64,000 bases of DNA from Lachnospiraceae bacterium MA2020 (lineage in GTDB: Bacteria; Bacillota; Clostridia; Lachnospirales; Lachnospiraceae): positions 62,001 through 126,000 of the forward strand of contig JQKK01000003.1 of assembly GCA_000746015.1 (NCBI GenBank), given 5' to 3'. The translations under genes were made by a program, and so were the position numbers. The number at the start of each line of letters is the position of its first letter. Positions within the stretch are counted from its first letter, which is position 1. This document shows positions 43,776-53,589 of this stretch, in pieces. The notes under the pieces are model-generated. The model saw only the letters and a program-made list of their open reading frames with translations, did no database searches and was not told the origin of the DNA.

Positions 43776-44818
43776 AATTTATTCTTTTTCTTTTAATCTT
43801 CATGGTGATCGTACTTGTACATGAAGGTGGTCATTTTATAATAGGTAAAAGAAGTGGAATCCATGTGGAAGAGTTTTCAATAGGACTTGGTCCAACGATA
43901 TGGGGATTTATGCATAATGGGACTAAGTATTCCATAAAGCTGCTTCCGTTTGGCGGCCTTTGCATGTTTGAAGGCCTGGATATGGATGATGAAGATGCCG
44001 AGCCGGGCGAGGGGTCTTTCTTAAAGGCACCGGTCTGGTCACGTATAGCGACGGTTGCGGCGGGACCTATAATGAATTTTGTGCTTGCATTTTTCCTTTC
44101 ACTTTTTGTAATAAGCAGCGTTGGCTATGATGCTCCTGTTGTTTACAATGTGATGGAAGGGTATCCGGCGGCAGAAGCCGGTATCAGTGCAGGAGATGAG
44201 ATATTAAAGATAGGCTCGAAACGTATAGAGATTTATCGGGATATAAGTCTTTATATGCTCCTAAATGAGAAAAAGACTGTTGATATTACATACAGGCATG
44301 AAGGACAAAAGCATACTGTATCTGTGACTCCAAAATATGATGAGAGCACTGGCAGGTACCTTTTTGGTCTATATGGTTCAGGTGAACGCAAAAAAGGAAA
44401 TGTCATAGACACTGTACGATATAGTCTGGTTGAAGTACGCTATTGGATAGAGGCGACATGGAAAGGACTTGGCATGATATTTGCCCAAAGAGTTACATTA
44501 GATGATGTTTCCGGTCCGGTAGGAGTAGCCCAGACAGTTGGAGAAGTATATGAGTCTTCAAAAAGTGATGGCATATATTATATCTGGCTGAACATGATGG
44601 AGCTCACGATACTTCTTACAGCAAACTTAGGAGTCATGAACCTGCTTCCTATACCGGCATTGGATGGAGGAAGACTTGTGTTTTTGCTTATAGAAGCACT
44701 GACAAAGCGCAAGGTTGGTCAGAATATAGAAGCATTAGTACATTTCGTAGGAATGTGTGTGCTTTTGGTATTTATGGTCTTTGTAATGTATAACGATATA
44801 ACAAAATTATTTAAGTGA
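43766..44818 (+). CDS. rseP: Site-2 metalloprotease RseP (RIP)
   Basis: Intramembrane zinc protease that cleaves membrane-bound regulators. 350 residues; HEGGH (the HExxH motif) in the first helix region (about 20-24), a PDZ domain (about 115-190: VVYNVMEGYPAAEAGISAGDEI), and the second active-site motif NLLPIPALDGGRL in the C-terminal membrane part. GTG start, overlapping dxr by ten bases. Terminator directly after, so the upstream operon ends here. Confidence 0.94.
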   Translation: MLIKFILFLLIFMVIVLVHEGGHFIIGKRSGIHVEEFSIGLGPTIWGFMHNGTKYSIKLLPFGGLCMFEGLDMDDEDAEPGEGSFLKAPVWSRIATVAAGPIMNFVLAFFLSLFVISSVGYDAPVVYNVMEGYPAAEAGISAGDEILKIGSKRIEIYRDISLYMLLNEKKTVDITYRHEGQKHTVSVTPKYDESTGRYLFGLYGSGERKKGNVIDTVRYSLVEVRYWIEATWKGLGMIFAQRVTLDDVSGPVGVAQTVGEVYESSKSDGIYYIWLNMMELTILLTANLGVMNLLPIPALDGGRLVFLLIEALTKRKVGQNIEALVHFVGMCVLLVFMVFVMYNDITKLFK

Positions 44819-44825
44819 TAAGATG

Positions 44826-44860
44826 AAGTCAGGCAGAAGATTCTCTGCTTGACTTTTTTG
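44826..44860 (+). terminator. Terminator after rseP
   Basis: An 11-bp stem (44827-44837 with 44844-44854, one G-T), loop of six, followed by TTTTT. The 3' arm contains the -35 of the next promoter. Confidence 0.88.
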
Positions 44861-44877
44861 ATGCAGAAGTATACAAT
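44849..44877 (+). promoter_or_regulatory. Promoter of the kinase operon
   Basis: TTGACT at 44849-44854, 17 bases, TACAAT at 44872-44877. The leader of about 90 bases can form a hairpin TGTGATC / GATCACA and a second one near 44930 with a TTCG-type loop. Confidence 0.65.
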
Positions 44878-44973
44878 AACATCTGTTTTGTGATCAAAGA
44901 CAGATCACATTCTTATGACATTGCGTTCGCAAGTCAAAATCCCTAAATACAAATCGTATATGGTGGTGTTGTT

Positions 44974-46182
44974 TTGAAAGATGATTATAGGATAATAAGA
45001 AGCTTGGGTAAAGGCGGAATGAGCCGGGTTTTTCTTGCAGTAGACAGGCGGATTGCCAGAAAATGGACGATCAAAGAAATATGTTGTAATGATAAAGAAT
45101 ATATACTTAACAGCATATATAGGGAAGTCTCGCTTCTTAAAGAAATAGAAAATGATAGAATTGCGAAAATAGTGGATGTATATTCTGATGACAATAATGT
45201 ATTTCTTGTCATGGAATATATTGAAGGGACGGCGCTATCGGATATCTGCAGAGAAAGACCTGCGTTTGCTGCCAGGATGGCGAGAAAATGGATTATAGAG
45301 ATAGCGGAAATACTCGATGAACTGCACTCTATGAGCCCGCCGGTGATATATCGGGATTTAAAGCCTTCTAATATAATTGTGAAAAGTAATGGAAAGCTGA
45401 GTCTCATTGATTTTGGTGCAGCAAAGATTAAGTCAGATGAGCCTAAGGATATATATCCGACTGGGACAGTCAATTATTCAGCACCGGAGCAATTAGAAGG
45501 ATATACGGATGAGCTGACGGATATATATTCATTTGGAAAGACGATAGAAAAACTCTCGTCAAATGATATATTTATCAAGAAGATAGTGAGTGATTGTATA
45601 AAAGAGGATAGAAGCGAGCGTCCGCAGAGTATAAATAGTATATTAAAGCGTTTGAGATTGCATAGAAATATAAAGTACTATGGGCTGCAGACCACATTGA
45701 TCATTATTATTTTGGCAGCGGCTGTCTTATATAGCGTAAATATATATGGTCTGAAGAAAACAGAAGCAGAATCATATCATTTTGAACTGACGAAAGAGAA
45801 ACTTGAAAGGCTGGATAGGGCAGCGCCGGAAGAACTGGCAAGCGTTGTCAGTGAGATGGATGACTATAGTGAGTCGTGTGAAAATGAAGAACGCGGAAGG
45901 ATTAAGTACAGCTGTGCCAAGAAGGCATTGATCGAGCTTAATGATTATGAACTTGCATATAAGTATTTGTGCGAACTGGATACAGATAAGTATCCTGATG
46001 TAAAATATCTAAGAATCATATCTGAAGAATTATCAAAATTTTCTGATGAGCCGGAAAGGCTCAATAAAACCCTTATAGAATACAAAAAATATATTGAGAA
46101 TAACGAAAATGGAGAACAGAAAAAAGATGACCTTGCCTATGTGGCAAGCCTGTTAGTTTTGGAGGCTGAGAGAAGACAATGA
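44974..46182 (+). CDS. Hanks-type Ser/Thr protein kinase, membrane-anchored
   Basis: 402 residues. Kinase domain: Gly loop LGKGGMSRVF (11-20), Lys34, YRDLKPSN with catalytic Asp128, DFG at 146-148, TVNYSAPEQLEG, YSFGKTIEKL. One membrane helix at about 233-250, then about 150 residues outside the membrane, helical and without PASTA repeats. The external part may sense a ligand. TTG start after GGTGGTG; the ribosome site is weak. Coupled by four bases to the secreted Ig-like protein. A general signalling kinase of unknown substrate. Confidence 0.88.
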   Translation: MKDDYRIIRSLGKGGMSRVFLAVDRRIARKWTIKEICCNDKEYILNSIYREVSLLKEIENDRIAKIVDVYSDDNNVFLVMEYIEGTALSDICRERPAFAARMARKWIIEIAEILDELHSMSPPVIYRDLKPSNIIVKSNGKLSLIDFGAAKIKSDEPKDIYPTGTVNYSAPEQLEGYTDELTDIYSFGKTIEKLSSNDIFIKKIVSDCIKEDRSERPQSINSILKRLRLHRNIKYYGLQTTLIIIILAAAVLYSVNIYGLKKTEAESYHFELTKEKLERLDRAAPEELASVVSEMDDYSESCENEERGRIKYSCAKKALIELNDYELAYKYLCELDTDKYPDVKYLRIISEELSKFSDEPERLNKTLIEYKKYIENNENGEQKKDDLAYVASLLVLEAERRQ

Positions 46183-47708
46183 AGAAATTTGGTGTGATCA
46201 TACTATTTACTATGTTGTTTAATTTGTGCGCTGCAGAAAATATATTTGCTGACAGTCCGGTAAGAGTAGTGGATGGAGTGGGACATGAAATGTCTTTTGA
46301 CGAAACCGGTACGCTTGTGACGAGTGGAGATACAATATTTGATTTTAGCGGTATCAAAGAGGATATATATGTTGTTAAAAATGAAGACACTAAGAATTAT
46401 GAGATAGCAGATAATAAAAAATATCTTGTGAAAGAAGGGACTGATGTCAATCTGACATTTTACAGAGTTGATCATAGAAGCAGGACTTATATGGATATGC
46501 CAATGCTTCCGAGCGTGTGCAAAATCAGAAATACAACCATGCAGGACAGATCGGTTAAGGCAGAACTTATATATGATGAATGTGAAGAATTAGATGGAAC
46601 AAAAATACTTAAAGGAAAACAGGCAAAGATTAAAGTACAAAAAGTAGCTGGGGCTATAACGTATATAAAGATCACAAACGAAAAAGGTGCACTGAAATAT
46701 AGAGTAGATGTACCGGTGAGGGAGTTTGCACTTGGAGATGGCAGATATAGTCTGGACATCTGGAATGAAGATAGCAAGGGGAATAGATATGAAGACACTC
46801 TGCCGTTTGATGCGTTCATAGTAGATAATACGGAGCCGGATAAGCCTAAGATTGAAATAGATGTAGATGAGGACGGACTCCTAAAGGAGAAGAATTGTAT
46901 AATTGCAAACAAAAAAATGAGATTTAAGGCATTTTCTGATGATGAAGGGAGTGGGGTAAAGAAGTATGTTTATGAATTTCAGGACGGTACCGAGAAGGAG
47001 GGAAATATACTTGAACTTGAAAACGGGTTTAATGGAACATTTTCTGTATGGGCAGAAGATAATGCCGGAAATCGTTCTGAAAATGCAGTATTTAAGAAAA
47101 AAATAATAGTAGACACTGAAAAGCCAAAGCTGAATGTCAGTAAGTCAATGCTTTTGGGAGAAGTAATTCATCTAAATGTTGAGACTGATGATGAATTATC
47201 TGGAATTGATGAAGTGAAGATAGTTCTTGATGAAAAGGAGATTGTAAGCAATAAAAATGCGGATACAGATTGCAGGATAGATATTTCATCACTTGAAGAA
47301 GGCGTGCATTATATAAAGATAGAAGCGCTGGACAAGGCAGGCAATACTTCAGAAAAAAGACTGGATCTTGATATAGAAAAGATTGAAAGTCCTATAGAGG
47401 AATTGCTGATGGAAAGCAATAAAGCTGAAAAGGCTGAGAAAACAAAGATCAAAAATCTGCCAACGATACCCGAACTATTAAAATTAGATAAAAAATATAT
47501 AAAAAAGCTTTTTGTAGATGTGCCTAAAAAAGCACTTGATAAGGATTATACTAATGGTGATATAGAGATGTATATCAATGGAGAAAGCTTTTATGGAGGC
47601 GGTATAGAAAGACCCGGACACTATGTTTTATCAATAAGAGCAACTGATGAAATGGGAAGGAAAAACGTATCCAAGGCCGAGTTCATAATACGAAAAAGCG
47701 CTGATTGA
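46179..47708 (+). CDS. Secreted Ig-like domain protein
   Basis: 509 residues. Signal peptide (KKFGVIILFTMLFNLCAAENIFA), then modules of Ig-like fold. The recurring end motif is WAEDNAGNRSE (about 285), ALDKAGNTSEKR (about 390) and RATDEMGRKN (about 490), typical of bacterial Ig-like repeats, with VDNTEPDKPKI and VDTEKPKLNV linkers. A Lys/Glu-rich stretch lies about 405-440. No anchor, so secreted or wall-bound. Start overlaps the kinase stop, suggesting a kinase-ligand pair; that is inference. Confidence 0.78.
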   Translation: MKKFGVIILFTMLFNLCAAENIFADSPVRVVDGVGHEMSFDETGTLVTSGDTIFDFSGIKEDIYVVKNEDTKNYEIADNKKYLVKEGTDVNLTFYRVDHRSRTYMDMPMLPSVCKIRNTTMQDRSVKAELIYDECEELDGTKILKGKQAKIKVQKVAGAITYIKITNEKGALKYRVDVPVREFALGDGRYSLDIWNEDSKGNRYEDTLPFDAFIVDNTEPDKPKIEIDVDEDGLLKEKNCIIANKKMRFKAFSDDEGSGVKKYVYEFQDGTEKEGNILELENGFNGTFSVWAEDNAGNRSENAVFKKKIIVDTEKPKLNVSKSMLLGEVIHLNVETDDELSGIDEVKIVLDEKEIVSNKNADTDCRIDISSLEEGVHYIKIEALDKAGNTSEKRLDLDIEKIESPIEELLMESNKAEKAEKTKIKNLPTIPELLKLDKKYIKKLFVDVPKKALDKDYTNGDIEMYINGESFYGGGIERPGHYVLSIRATDEMGRKNVSKAEFIIRKSAD

Positions 47709-47734
47709 CAAAAATTGTGGGAGGGTTGTATCAT
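47705..47734 (+). promoter_or_regulatory. Possible internal promoter of ispG-polC
   Basis: TTGACA at 47705-47710 overlapping the Ig-like gene stop, 18 bases, TATCAT at 47729-47734 with TG just before. It would keep ispG and polC expressed apart from the kinase pair. Confidence 0.5.
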
Positions 47735-47758
47735 AAATTAGATAGTGAGGTAGATCAA

Positions 47759-48814
47759 ATGTATAGAGATAATACAAAGGTAGTAAAAATAGGCGATAAG
47801 GTCATAGGTGGCGGAAATCCTATACTTATCCAGTCAATGACAAATACAAGGACAGATGATGTGAGATCAACTGTCGAGCAGATACTGAGACTTGAGGAAG
47901 CAGGATGTGAGCTTATCAGATGTACAGTTCCTACAATGGAGTGTGCAAAAGCGCTCGCTGAGATCAAGAAGCAGATACATATTCCTCTCATTGCAGATAT
48001 TCATTTCGATTATAGGATGGCTATAGCAGCAATGGAAAACGGAGCAGACAAGATCCGTATCAATCCTGGCAACATCGGTGGAGAAGAAAAAATTGCCGCA
48101 GTTGTAAAGGTTGCAAAAGAGAGAAACATTCCTATAAGAGTAGGTGTTAATTCCGGTTCACTTGAGAAAAATCTTGTGGAAAAGTATGGCGGAGTTACAG
48201 CTGAGGGACTTGTTGAGAGTGCTCTTGACAAGGCTGCCATGATTGAAAAGCATGATTACGATAATCTTGTTATCAGTATCAAGTCATCAGATGTACTTAT
48301 GTGTGCAAAGGCTTATGAGCTTATAGCCGATAAGACAAAGTATCCGCTTCATGTAGGTATTACAGAGGCAGGTACTGTACTTTCCGGAAATATCAAATCA
48401 GGAATAGGTCTTGGAATAATTCTCTATCAGGGAATAGGTGATACCATCAGAGTTTCACTTACAGGTGACCCGGTAGAAGAGATAAAGAGTGGAAAGATCA
48501 TCTTAAGAACGCTCGGCCTTAGAAAGGGTGGTATCGAGGTTGTTTCATGTCCTACATGTGGAAGGACAAGGATCAATCTCATAGAGCTTGCAAACCAGGT
48601 AGAGACACTTGTACAAGGGTATGATCTTGACGCAAAGGTTGCCGTAATGGGCTGTGCCGTAAATGGACCTGGAGAAGCCAGCGAGGCTGATTTTGGAGTA
48701 GCAGGTGGTGATGGTGAGGGTCTTCTTTTCAAGAAGGGAAAGATAGTCCGTAAATTGCCTGAGTCAGAACTTTTGGGGGCATTAAAGGATGAGCTCGACA
48801 AAGCCGTTTTATGA
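47759..48814 (+). CDS. ispG: 4-hydroxy-3-methylbut-2-en-1-yl diphosphate synthase (flavodoxin)
   Basis: Fe-S enzyme of the MEP pathway making HMBPP. 351 residues. KVVKIGDKVIGGGNPILIQSMTNT, a TIM-barrel part with IRINPGNIGGEEK and the 4Fe-4S motif CPTCGRTRINL plus MGCAVNGPGEA. The ATG at 47759 has GAGGT ten bases upstream; an open frame from TTG 47705 has the promoter sequence in it. The last codons overlap polC. Confidence 0.96.
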   Translation: MYRDNTKVVKIGDKVIGGGNPILIQSMTNTRTDDVRSTVEQILRLEEAGCELIRCTVPTMECAKALAEIKKQIHIPLIADIHFDYRMAIAAMENGADKIRINPGNIGGEEKIAAVVKVAKERNIPIRVGVNSGSLEKNLVEKYGGVTAEGLVESALDKAAMIEKHDYDNLVISIKSSDVLMCAKAYELIADKTKYPLHVGITEAGTVLSGNIKSGIGLGIILYQGIGDTIRVSLTGDPVEEIKSGKIILRTLGLRKGGIEVVSCPTCGRTRINLIELANQVETLVQGYDLDAKVAVMGCAVNGPGEASEADFGVAGGDGEGLLFKKGKIVRKLPESELLGALKDELDKAVL

Positions 48815-51800
48815 AGTATTTCCAACACTGAAACTTGAAGGAGAAGAGAAAAAACTCTTCTCCTTTGTTAGCGTTCAGAAGATCAGTACAACCGCAAGAA
48901 GAGACCGCTTTACGGTCTATATAGAGAGCCCGAAGCTTCTTACAAAGGAGCTTGTAAACAGGGTTGAGCTCTTGCTTTCGAAGCAGCTTTTTCCAAAGAA
49001 TAATGTTTCCTTTTATATTAGGGAATCATTTAAACTGTCAGATCAGTACACTCCAAAAAGTCTTATGGAACTCTACAAGGATAGTATTGCTGTAGAACTG
49101 AGGAAGGAATCACCGATCCTTTACAATTTATACAGGCATGCGGAGTTTACATTTGATGATACAAATATTGTAATTATGGAAGTGCCGGATACAATCATTT
49201 CTAGAGAAAAAGCAGAAGAGCTTGCTGATTATCTTGTAAATGTAATGAATGTCCGATGCGGGCTTAAATCTGATATCAGAGTTACTTACAGATTAGAAGA
49301 AAAGTCTGCAGAAGCGAAAGAAGCTGAGCTTAGAGTACAGCAGGAAATAGCAGCTATCACGGAAGCAGCACGTAAGAATTCGCAGCAGAATAACAGACTG
49401 GAAAGTGCAGCTCAGGATAAGAAAGAGAGCAAGGCTCCGGATAAAAAGACTTCAGGAGATCCTCAGAAAAAAGCGCCTGAAAAGAAGGCATTTGAAAAGA
49501 AAACTTTTGAAAAGAAGAGCTTCGACCGTAAGCAGAATCCTGACGTTATATATGGAAGGGATTTTGATGAAGATGCTATACCGATAAAGGATCTTGTCGG
49601 AGAAAACAGCTCTGTAATGATAAGAGGACAGCTTGTTAAATATGAAGAACACGCTATCCGCGGTGAGAGAAGTGTTATATCAATAGACATTACGGACTTT
49701 ACGGATTCGATCACGTTTAAGCTTTTTATCAAAAATGAAGAGCTTCCTGAGTTTAGAGATGCAATAGGTGCATCGGGGCTTGAAAAGGGTAAGCCCGGTA
49801 TTTTTGTAAAGGTCAAGGGACTGCTTAATCTTGATACATTTGAGCACGACATAGTCATAAGCGGAGTAAGAATGATCAAGAAGATAGGCTCTTTTGTTGA
49901 GCCTAGAAATGACGTAGCACCTGTGAAACGTGTCGAGCTCCACTGTCATACAAAGATGAGCGATATGGACGGAGTATCGGATGTTAAGTCAATCATCAAG
50001 CGTGCAGACAGCTGGGGAATGAATGCGATCGCAATCACAGATCACGGAAATGTACAGGCATTCCCAGTTGCATTTCATACATTGCCTGACCTTAATAATA
50101 AGGATTTTAAGCTTATCTACGGTGTTGAAGGCTATCTTGTAGATGACCAGCGCCGTTCTGTCTGGACAATAGGCGATGGCGATGGTCTTGATACTCACGG
50201 CTTCAAGGACAGCTATGTGGTTTTTGATATAGAGACCACCGGCTTTTCTCCTGAGAAGAATAAGATCATCGAAATCGGTGCTGTCAGGGTTGAAAACGGC
50301 ATAGTTGTCGGAAGATTCAATGAATTTGTAAATCCGCTCGTGCCGATACCTTTCAGGATAGAAGAACTTACGAGTATAAATGATTCTATGGTGCAGGATG
50401 CAGGGACTATTGATGAGGTACTTCCAAAGTTCCTTGAATTTTGCGAGGGAGCGAATGTAGTTGCTCACAATGCAGCTTTTGATACTAGCTTTATTGCAAA
50501 GAACGCAAAAGATCTCGGGCTTCGCTTTGATAAGTTCATCATTGATACAGTAGAGCTTGCGAGAGCGCTCCTTACGGATCTTACAAATTATAAGCTTCAT
50601 ACTGTAGCTAAAGAGCTTGAAGTATCGCTTGAGCATCACCACAGGGCCGTAGACGATGCAGAGGCAACGGCAGGAATATTCCTCAGATTATGTGACAGGA
50701 TCAAGGAGCAGGGCATAGAGAGCTTTGAACAGTTTGCGTCAGAAAATACTATTTCTGATAAGGCGATCAGAAAGCTTCCTATGTATCATGTGATAATTCT
50801 TGCAAAGAATGAGACGGGACGAGTAAATCTTTATAGGCTTGTTTCGATGTCTCATCTGCAGTATTACGCAAAGAGACCGAGAATTCCAAAGAGTGTCTTA
50901 AATAAGTATAGGGAAGGTCTTATCGTTGGCAGTGCATGTGAGGCAGGAGAGCTGTTTCAGGCTATAAAGAAGGAGGTTAGCGAGGAAGAGATAGCAAGGA
51001 TCGTTAATTTCTATGATTACCTTGAGATACAGCCTATCGGAAACAACATGTTCATGCTCAAGCAGGACAACCAGTATGAGACAGTAGAGGACCTGCAGGA
51101 TGTAAATAAGTATATAGTCAAACTTGGTGAGCAGTTCAAAAAGCCGGTCTGTGCGACGTGCGATGTGCATTTCCTTGATCCGGCAGATGAGGTTTACCGC
51201 CGCATAATCATGGCAGGAAAAGGCTTTGATGATGCGGATGATCAGGCACCATTGTATCTTAGGACGACAGATGAGATGCTTGAGGAGTTTATGTATCTTG
51301 GAGAGGAAAAGGCTAGAGAGGTAGTTATCACCAATCCAAATCTGATTGCGGATATGGTCGACAGGATCACTCCTGTAAGACCGGATAAGTGTCCTCCTGT
51401 AATCGAGAATTCTGATCAGACACTTAGAGATATCTGCTATGAAAAAGCGCGCGAGCTGTATGGAAATGACCTTCCTGAGCAGGTAGAAAAGCGCCTTGAG
51501 GTAGAGCTTAAGTCTATCATAGGAAATGGCTACGCGGTTATGTACGTTATCGCTCAGAAACTGGTGTGGAAGTCCGTCGAGGATGGCTATCTGGTAGGCT
51601 CACGAGGTTCTGTAGGATCTTCGTTTGCTGCGAATATGGCGGGAATTACCGAGGTTAATTCTCTTGCGGCACACTATCTTTGCCCGAAGTGCCACTACTA
51701 TGACTTTGATTCGCCGGAAGTAAAAGAGTATGCGATGAAGAGTATGTGCGGCTGCGATATGCCGGATAAGATATGTCCTAAGTGCGGAGAGAAACTTACA

Positions 51801-53324
51801 AAGACCGGATTTGATATTCCGTTTGAAACCTTCCTTGGATTCTCGGGTGATAAGGAGCCGGATATCGACCTTAACTTCTCGGGTGACTATCAGTCGAAGG
51901 CACATAAGTACACGGAAGTTATCTTTGGCGCCGGACAGACTTTCAGAGCCGGTACGGTAGGTACTCTTGCTGAGAAAAACTCATATGGATTTGTAAAAAA
52001 GTACTTTGAGGAAAGAGAGATACATAAAAGGCGAGCTGAGATGGAGAGACTGGCGCGCGGCTGTGAGGGAGTCCTTAGGACGACAGGACAGCATCCGGGC
52101 GGTATCGTAGTTATGCCTAAGGGAGAGGAGATATATTCATTTACTCCCGTACAGCATCCGGCTAACGACATGACAACTCCTATAATCACGACTCACTTTG
52201 AATACCATTCGATAGACCACAATCTATTGAAACTTGATATACTCGGACACGACGATCCTACCATGATAAGATTTTTGCAGGATGCGACAGGGGTTGATCC
52301 TCTTGCTATACCTCTTGATGACAAGAAGGTAATGTCACTCTTTAAGAGCCCTGAGGCTCTGGGAATCACGCCGGAAGATATAGGTGGATGTCCGACAGGC
52401 TCTATGGGTATACCGGAGTTTGGTACTGATTTCGTAATACAGATGCTTGTAGACACACAGCCGGATACATTCTCAGACCTTATCAGAATATCAGGTCTTT
52501 CACATGGTACCGATGTGTGGCTTGGAAATGCTCAGCTCCTTGTAAATGAAAAGGGCATGAAGCTTGGCGAGTGTATCTGTTGTCGTGATGATATCATGCT
52601 TTATCTCATCAATAAGGGCATGGATCCGGCTCTTTCGTTTAAGACTATGGAGTCTGTACGTAAGGGTAAGGGACTTAAGCCTGAGATGAAAGAGGCCATG
52701 CTTGCGGCGAATGTACCGGACTGGTATATTGACTCATGCCTTAAGATCAAGTACATGTTCCCTAAAGCGCATGCAGCGGCTTATGTTATGATGGCATGGC
52801 GTGTTGCATGGTTTAAGGTTTACAGACCGCTTGCGTACTACTCAGCGTTTTTTTCGATACGTGCAAGTGGAATAGACTATGGAACAATGTGTCAGGGCAA
52901 GGGTAAGCTTGAGCAGACTATGAAGGTACTTACCGATAAGCAGAAGGAAGTCGGAAAGAATAAGATGACGGCGACAGAGCTTGATGCCATCAGAGATATG
53001 AAGCTCGTACAGGAGATGTATGCCCGTGGCTTTGATTTTGCACCGATCGATATCAATACTGCAGATCCTAAGTATTTCAAGCAGGTTGATGATAAGAGGA
53101 TAATGCCGCCGCTTTCATCTGTAGAAGGTATGGGGGGTAAGGCAGCGGATTCGCTGGCAAATGCCATCGGTGAGTCTTCTAAGGAAGGTCCGTTCCTTTC
53201 AGTGGATGATTTCTGCATAAGGACAGGATGTTCAAAGAATATGGCTGCGAAGCTAAAAGAACTTGGACTTCTCGGAGATATTCCGGACTCAAATCAGTTG
53301 TCGATATTTGACTGGATGAGCTAA
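48789..53324 (+). CDS. polC: DNA polymerase III alpha subunit, PolC type
   Basis: Replicative polymerase of Firmicutes. 1511 residues, full length. N-terminal part (1-220), a Lys-rich linker with repeated FEKK (about 225-255), an OB domain (about 280-375), PHP (ELHCHTKMSDMDGVSD, about 382), a DEDD 3'-5' exonuclease inserted (VVFDIETTGFSPEKNKIIEIGA about 475; AHNAAFDTSF; HHRAVDDAEATAGI), then PHP end, palm and fingers (GSRGSVGSSFAANMAGIT about 938; zinc cysteines CPKCHYYDF and CGCDMPDKICPKCG; PDIDLNFSGDYQ about 1023) and C-terminal HhH and OB parts. ATG at 48789 with GGGGGC before it. Last gene of this operon. Confidence 0.98.
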   Translation: MSSTKPFYEVFPTLKLEGEEKKLFSFVSVQKISTTARRDRFTVYIESPKLLTKELVNRVELLLSKQLFPKNNVSFYIRESFKLSDQYTPKSLMELYKDSIAVELRKESPILYNLYRHAEFTFDDTNIVIMEVPDTIISREKAEELADYLVNVMNVRCGLKSDIRVTYRLEEKSAEAKEAELRVQQEIAAITEAARKNSQQNNRLESAAQDKKESKAPDKKTSGDPQKKAPEKKAFEKKTFEKKSFDRKQNPDVIYGRDFDEDAIPIKDLVGENSSVMIRGQLVKYEEHAIRGERSVISIDITDFTDSITFKLFIKNEELPEFRDAIGASGLEKGKPGIFVKVKGLLNLDTFEHDIVISGVRMIKKIGSFVEPRNDVAPVKRVELHCHTKMSDMDGVSDVKSIIKRADSWGMNAIAITDHGNVQAFPVAFHTLPDLNNKDFKLIYGVEGYLVDDQRRSVWTIGDGDGLDTHGFKDSYVVFDIETTGFSPEKNKIIEIGAVRVENGIVVGRFNEFVNPLVPIPFRIEELTSINDSMVQDAGTIDEVLPKFLEFCEGANVVAHNAAFDTSFIAKNAKDLGLRFDKFIIDTVELARALLTDLTNYKLHTVAKELEVSLEHHHRAVDDAEATAGIFLRLCDRIKEQGIESFEQFASENTISDKAIRKLPMYHVIILAKNETGRVNLYRLVSMSHLQYYAKRPRIPKSVLNKYREGLIVGSACEAGELFQAIKKEVSEEEIARIVNFYDYLEIQPIGNNMFMLKQDNQYETVEDLQDVNKYIVKLGEQFKKPVCATCDVHFLDPADEVYRRIIMAGKGFDDADDQAPLYLRTTDEMLEEFMYLGEEKAREVVITNPNLIADMVDRITPVRPDKCPPVIENSDQTLRDICYEKARELYGNDLPEQVEKRLEVELKSIIGNGYAVMYVIAQKLVWKSVEDGYLVGSRGSVGSSFAANMAGITEVNSLAAHYLCPKCHYYDFDSPEVKEYAMKSMCGCDMPDKICPKCGEKLTKTGFDIPFETFLGFSGDKEPDIDLNFSGDYQSKAHKYTEVIFGAGQTFRAGTVGTLAEKNSYGFVKKYFEEREIHKRRAEMERLARGCEGVLRTTGQHPGGIVVMPKGEEIYSFTPVQHPANDMTTPIITTHFEYHSIDHNLLKLDILGHDDPTMIRFLQDATGVDPLAIPLDDKKVMSLFKSPEALGITPEDIGGCPTGSMGIPEFGTDFVIQMLVDTQPDTFSDLIRISGLSHGTDVWLGNAQLLVNEKGMKLGECICCRDDIMLYLINKGMDPALSFKTMESVRKGKGLKPEMKEAMLAANVPDWYIDSCLKIKYMFPKAHAAAYVMMAWRVAWFKVYRPLAYYSAFFSIRASGIDYGTMCQGKGKLEQTMKVLTDKQKEVGKNKMTATELDAIRDMKLVQEMYARGFDFAPIDINTADPKYFKQVDDKRIMPPLSSVEGMGGKAADSLANAIGESSKEGPFLSVDDFCIRTGCSKNMAAKLKELGLLGDIPDSNQLSIFDWMS

Positions 53325-53331
53325 GAAATGC

Positions 53332-53382
53332 TGGAAACTCCCGTGTTTTTGCGTGGGGTTTCCATGTTCAAAAAATTTTTTT
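53332..53382 (+). terminator. Terminator after polC
   Basis: TGGAAAC (53332-53338) with GTTTCCA (53358-53364), extended inside by TCC / GGG pairs, followed a few bases later by a run of seven T (53376-53382). Confidence 0.82.
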
Positions 53383-53401
53383 AAAAAAATTGAAAAAGTA
53401 C

Positions 53402-53430
53402 TTGCATTATTATTTTAGTTGTAGTATTAT
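53402..53430 (+). promoter_or_regulatory. Promoter of tRNA-Glu
   Basis: TTGCAT at 53402-53407, 17 bases, TATTAT at 53425-53430. Confidence 0.75.
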
Positions 53431-53470
53431 ATCTATTGTTCGCGGCAAACGAAAAACAAAAATAAAAAAT

Positions 53471-53542
53471 GGCTCGTTGGTCAAGGGGTTAAGACGCTGC
53501 CCTCTCACGGCAGAATCAGCGGTTCGATTCCGCTACGAGCTG
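53471..53542 (+). tRNA. tRNA-Glu (anticodon CTC)
   Basis: Acceptor GGCTCGT (53471-53477) pairs with ACGAGCT (53535-53541), with G1-U72. The D arm contains GGTCAAGGGGTTAAGAC, the anticodon stem-loop is CTGCC-CTCTCAC-GGCAG with anticodon CTC, and the T arm is AGCGG-TTCGATT-CCGCT. No CCA is encoded. It reads GAG, the minor Glu codon partner to GAA. Alone, with promoter and terminator. The G1-U72 pair is the only odd point. Confidence 0.93.
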
Positions 53543-53547
53543 CGATA

Positions 53548-53583
53548 AACCAGTAGATGAAAATCTGCTGGTTTTTTCTTTTT
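53548..53583 (+). terminator. Terminator after tRNA-Glu
   Basis: An 11-bp stem (53548-53558 with 53563-53573, one T-G), loop GAAA, followed by TTTTTCTTTTTT. Confidence 0.9.
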
Positions 53584-53589
53584 TGTATT

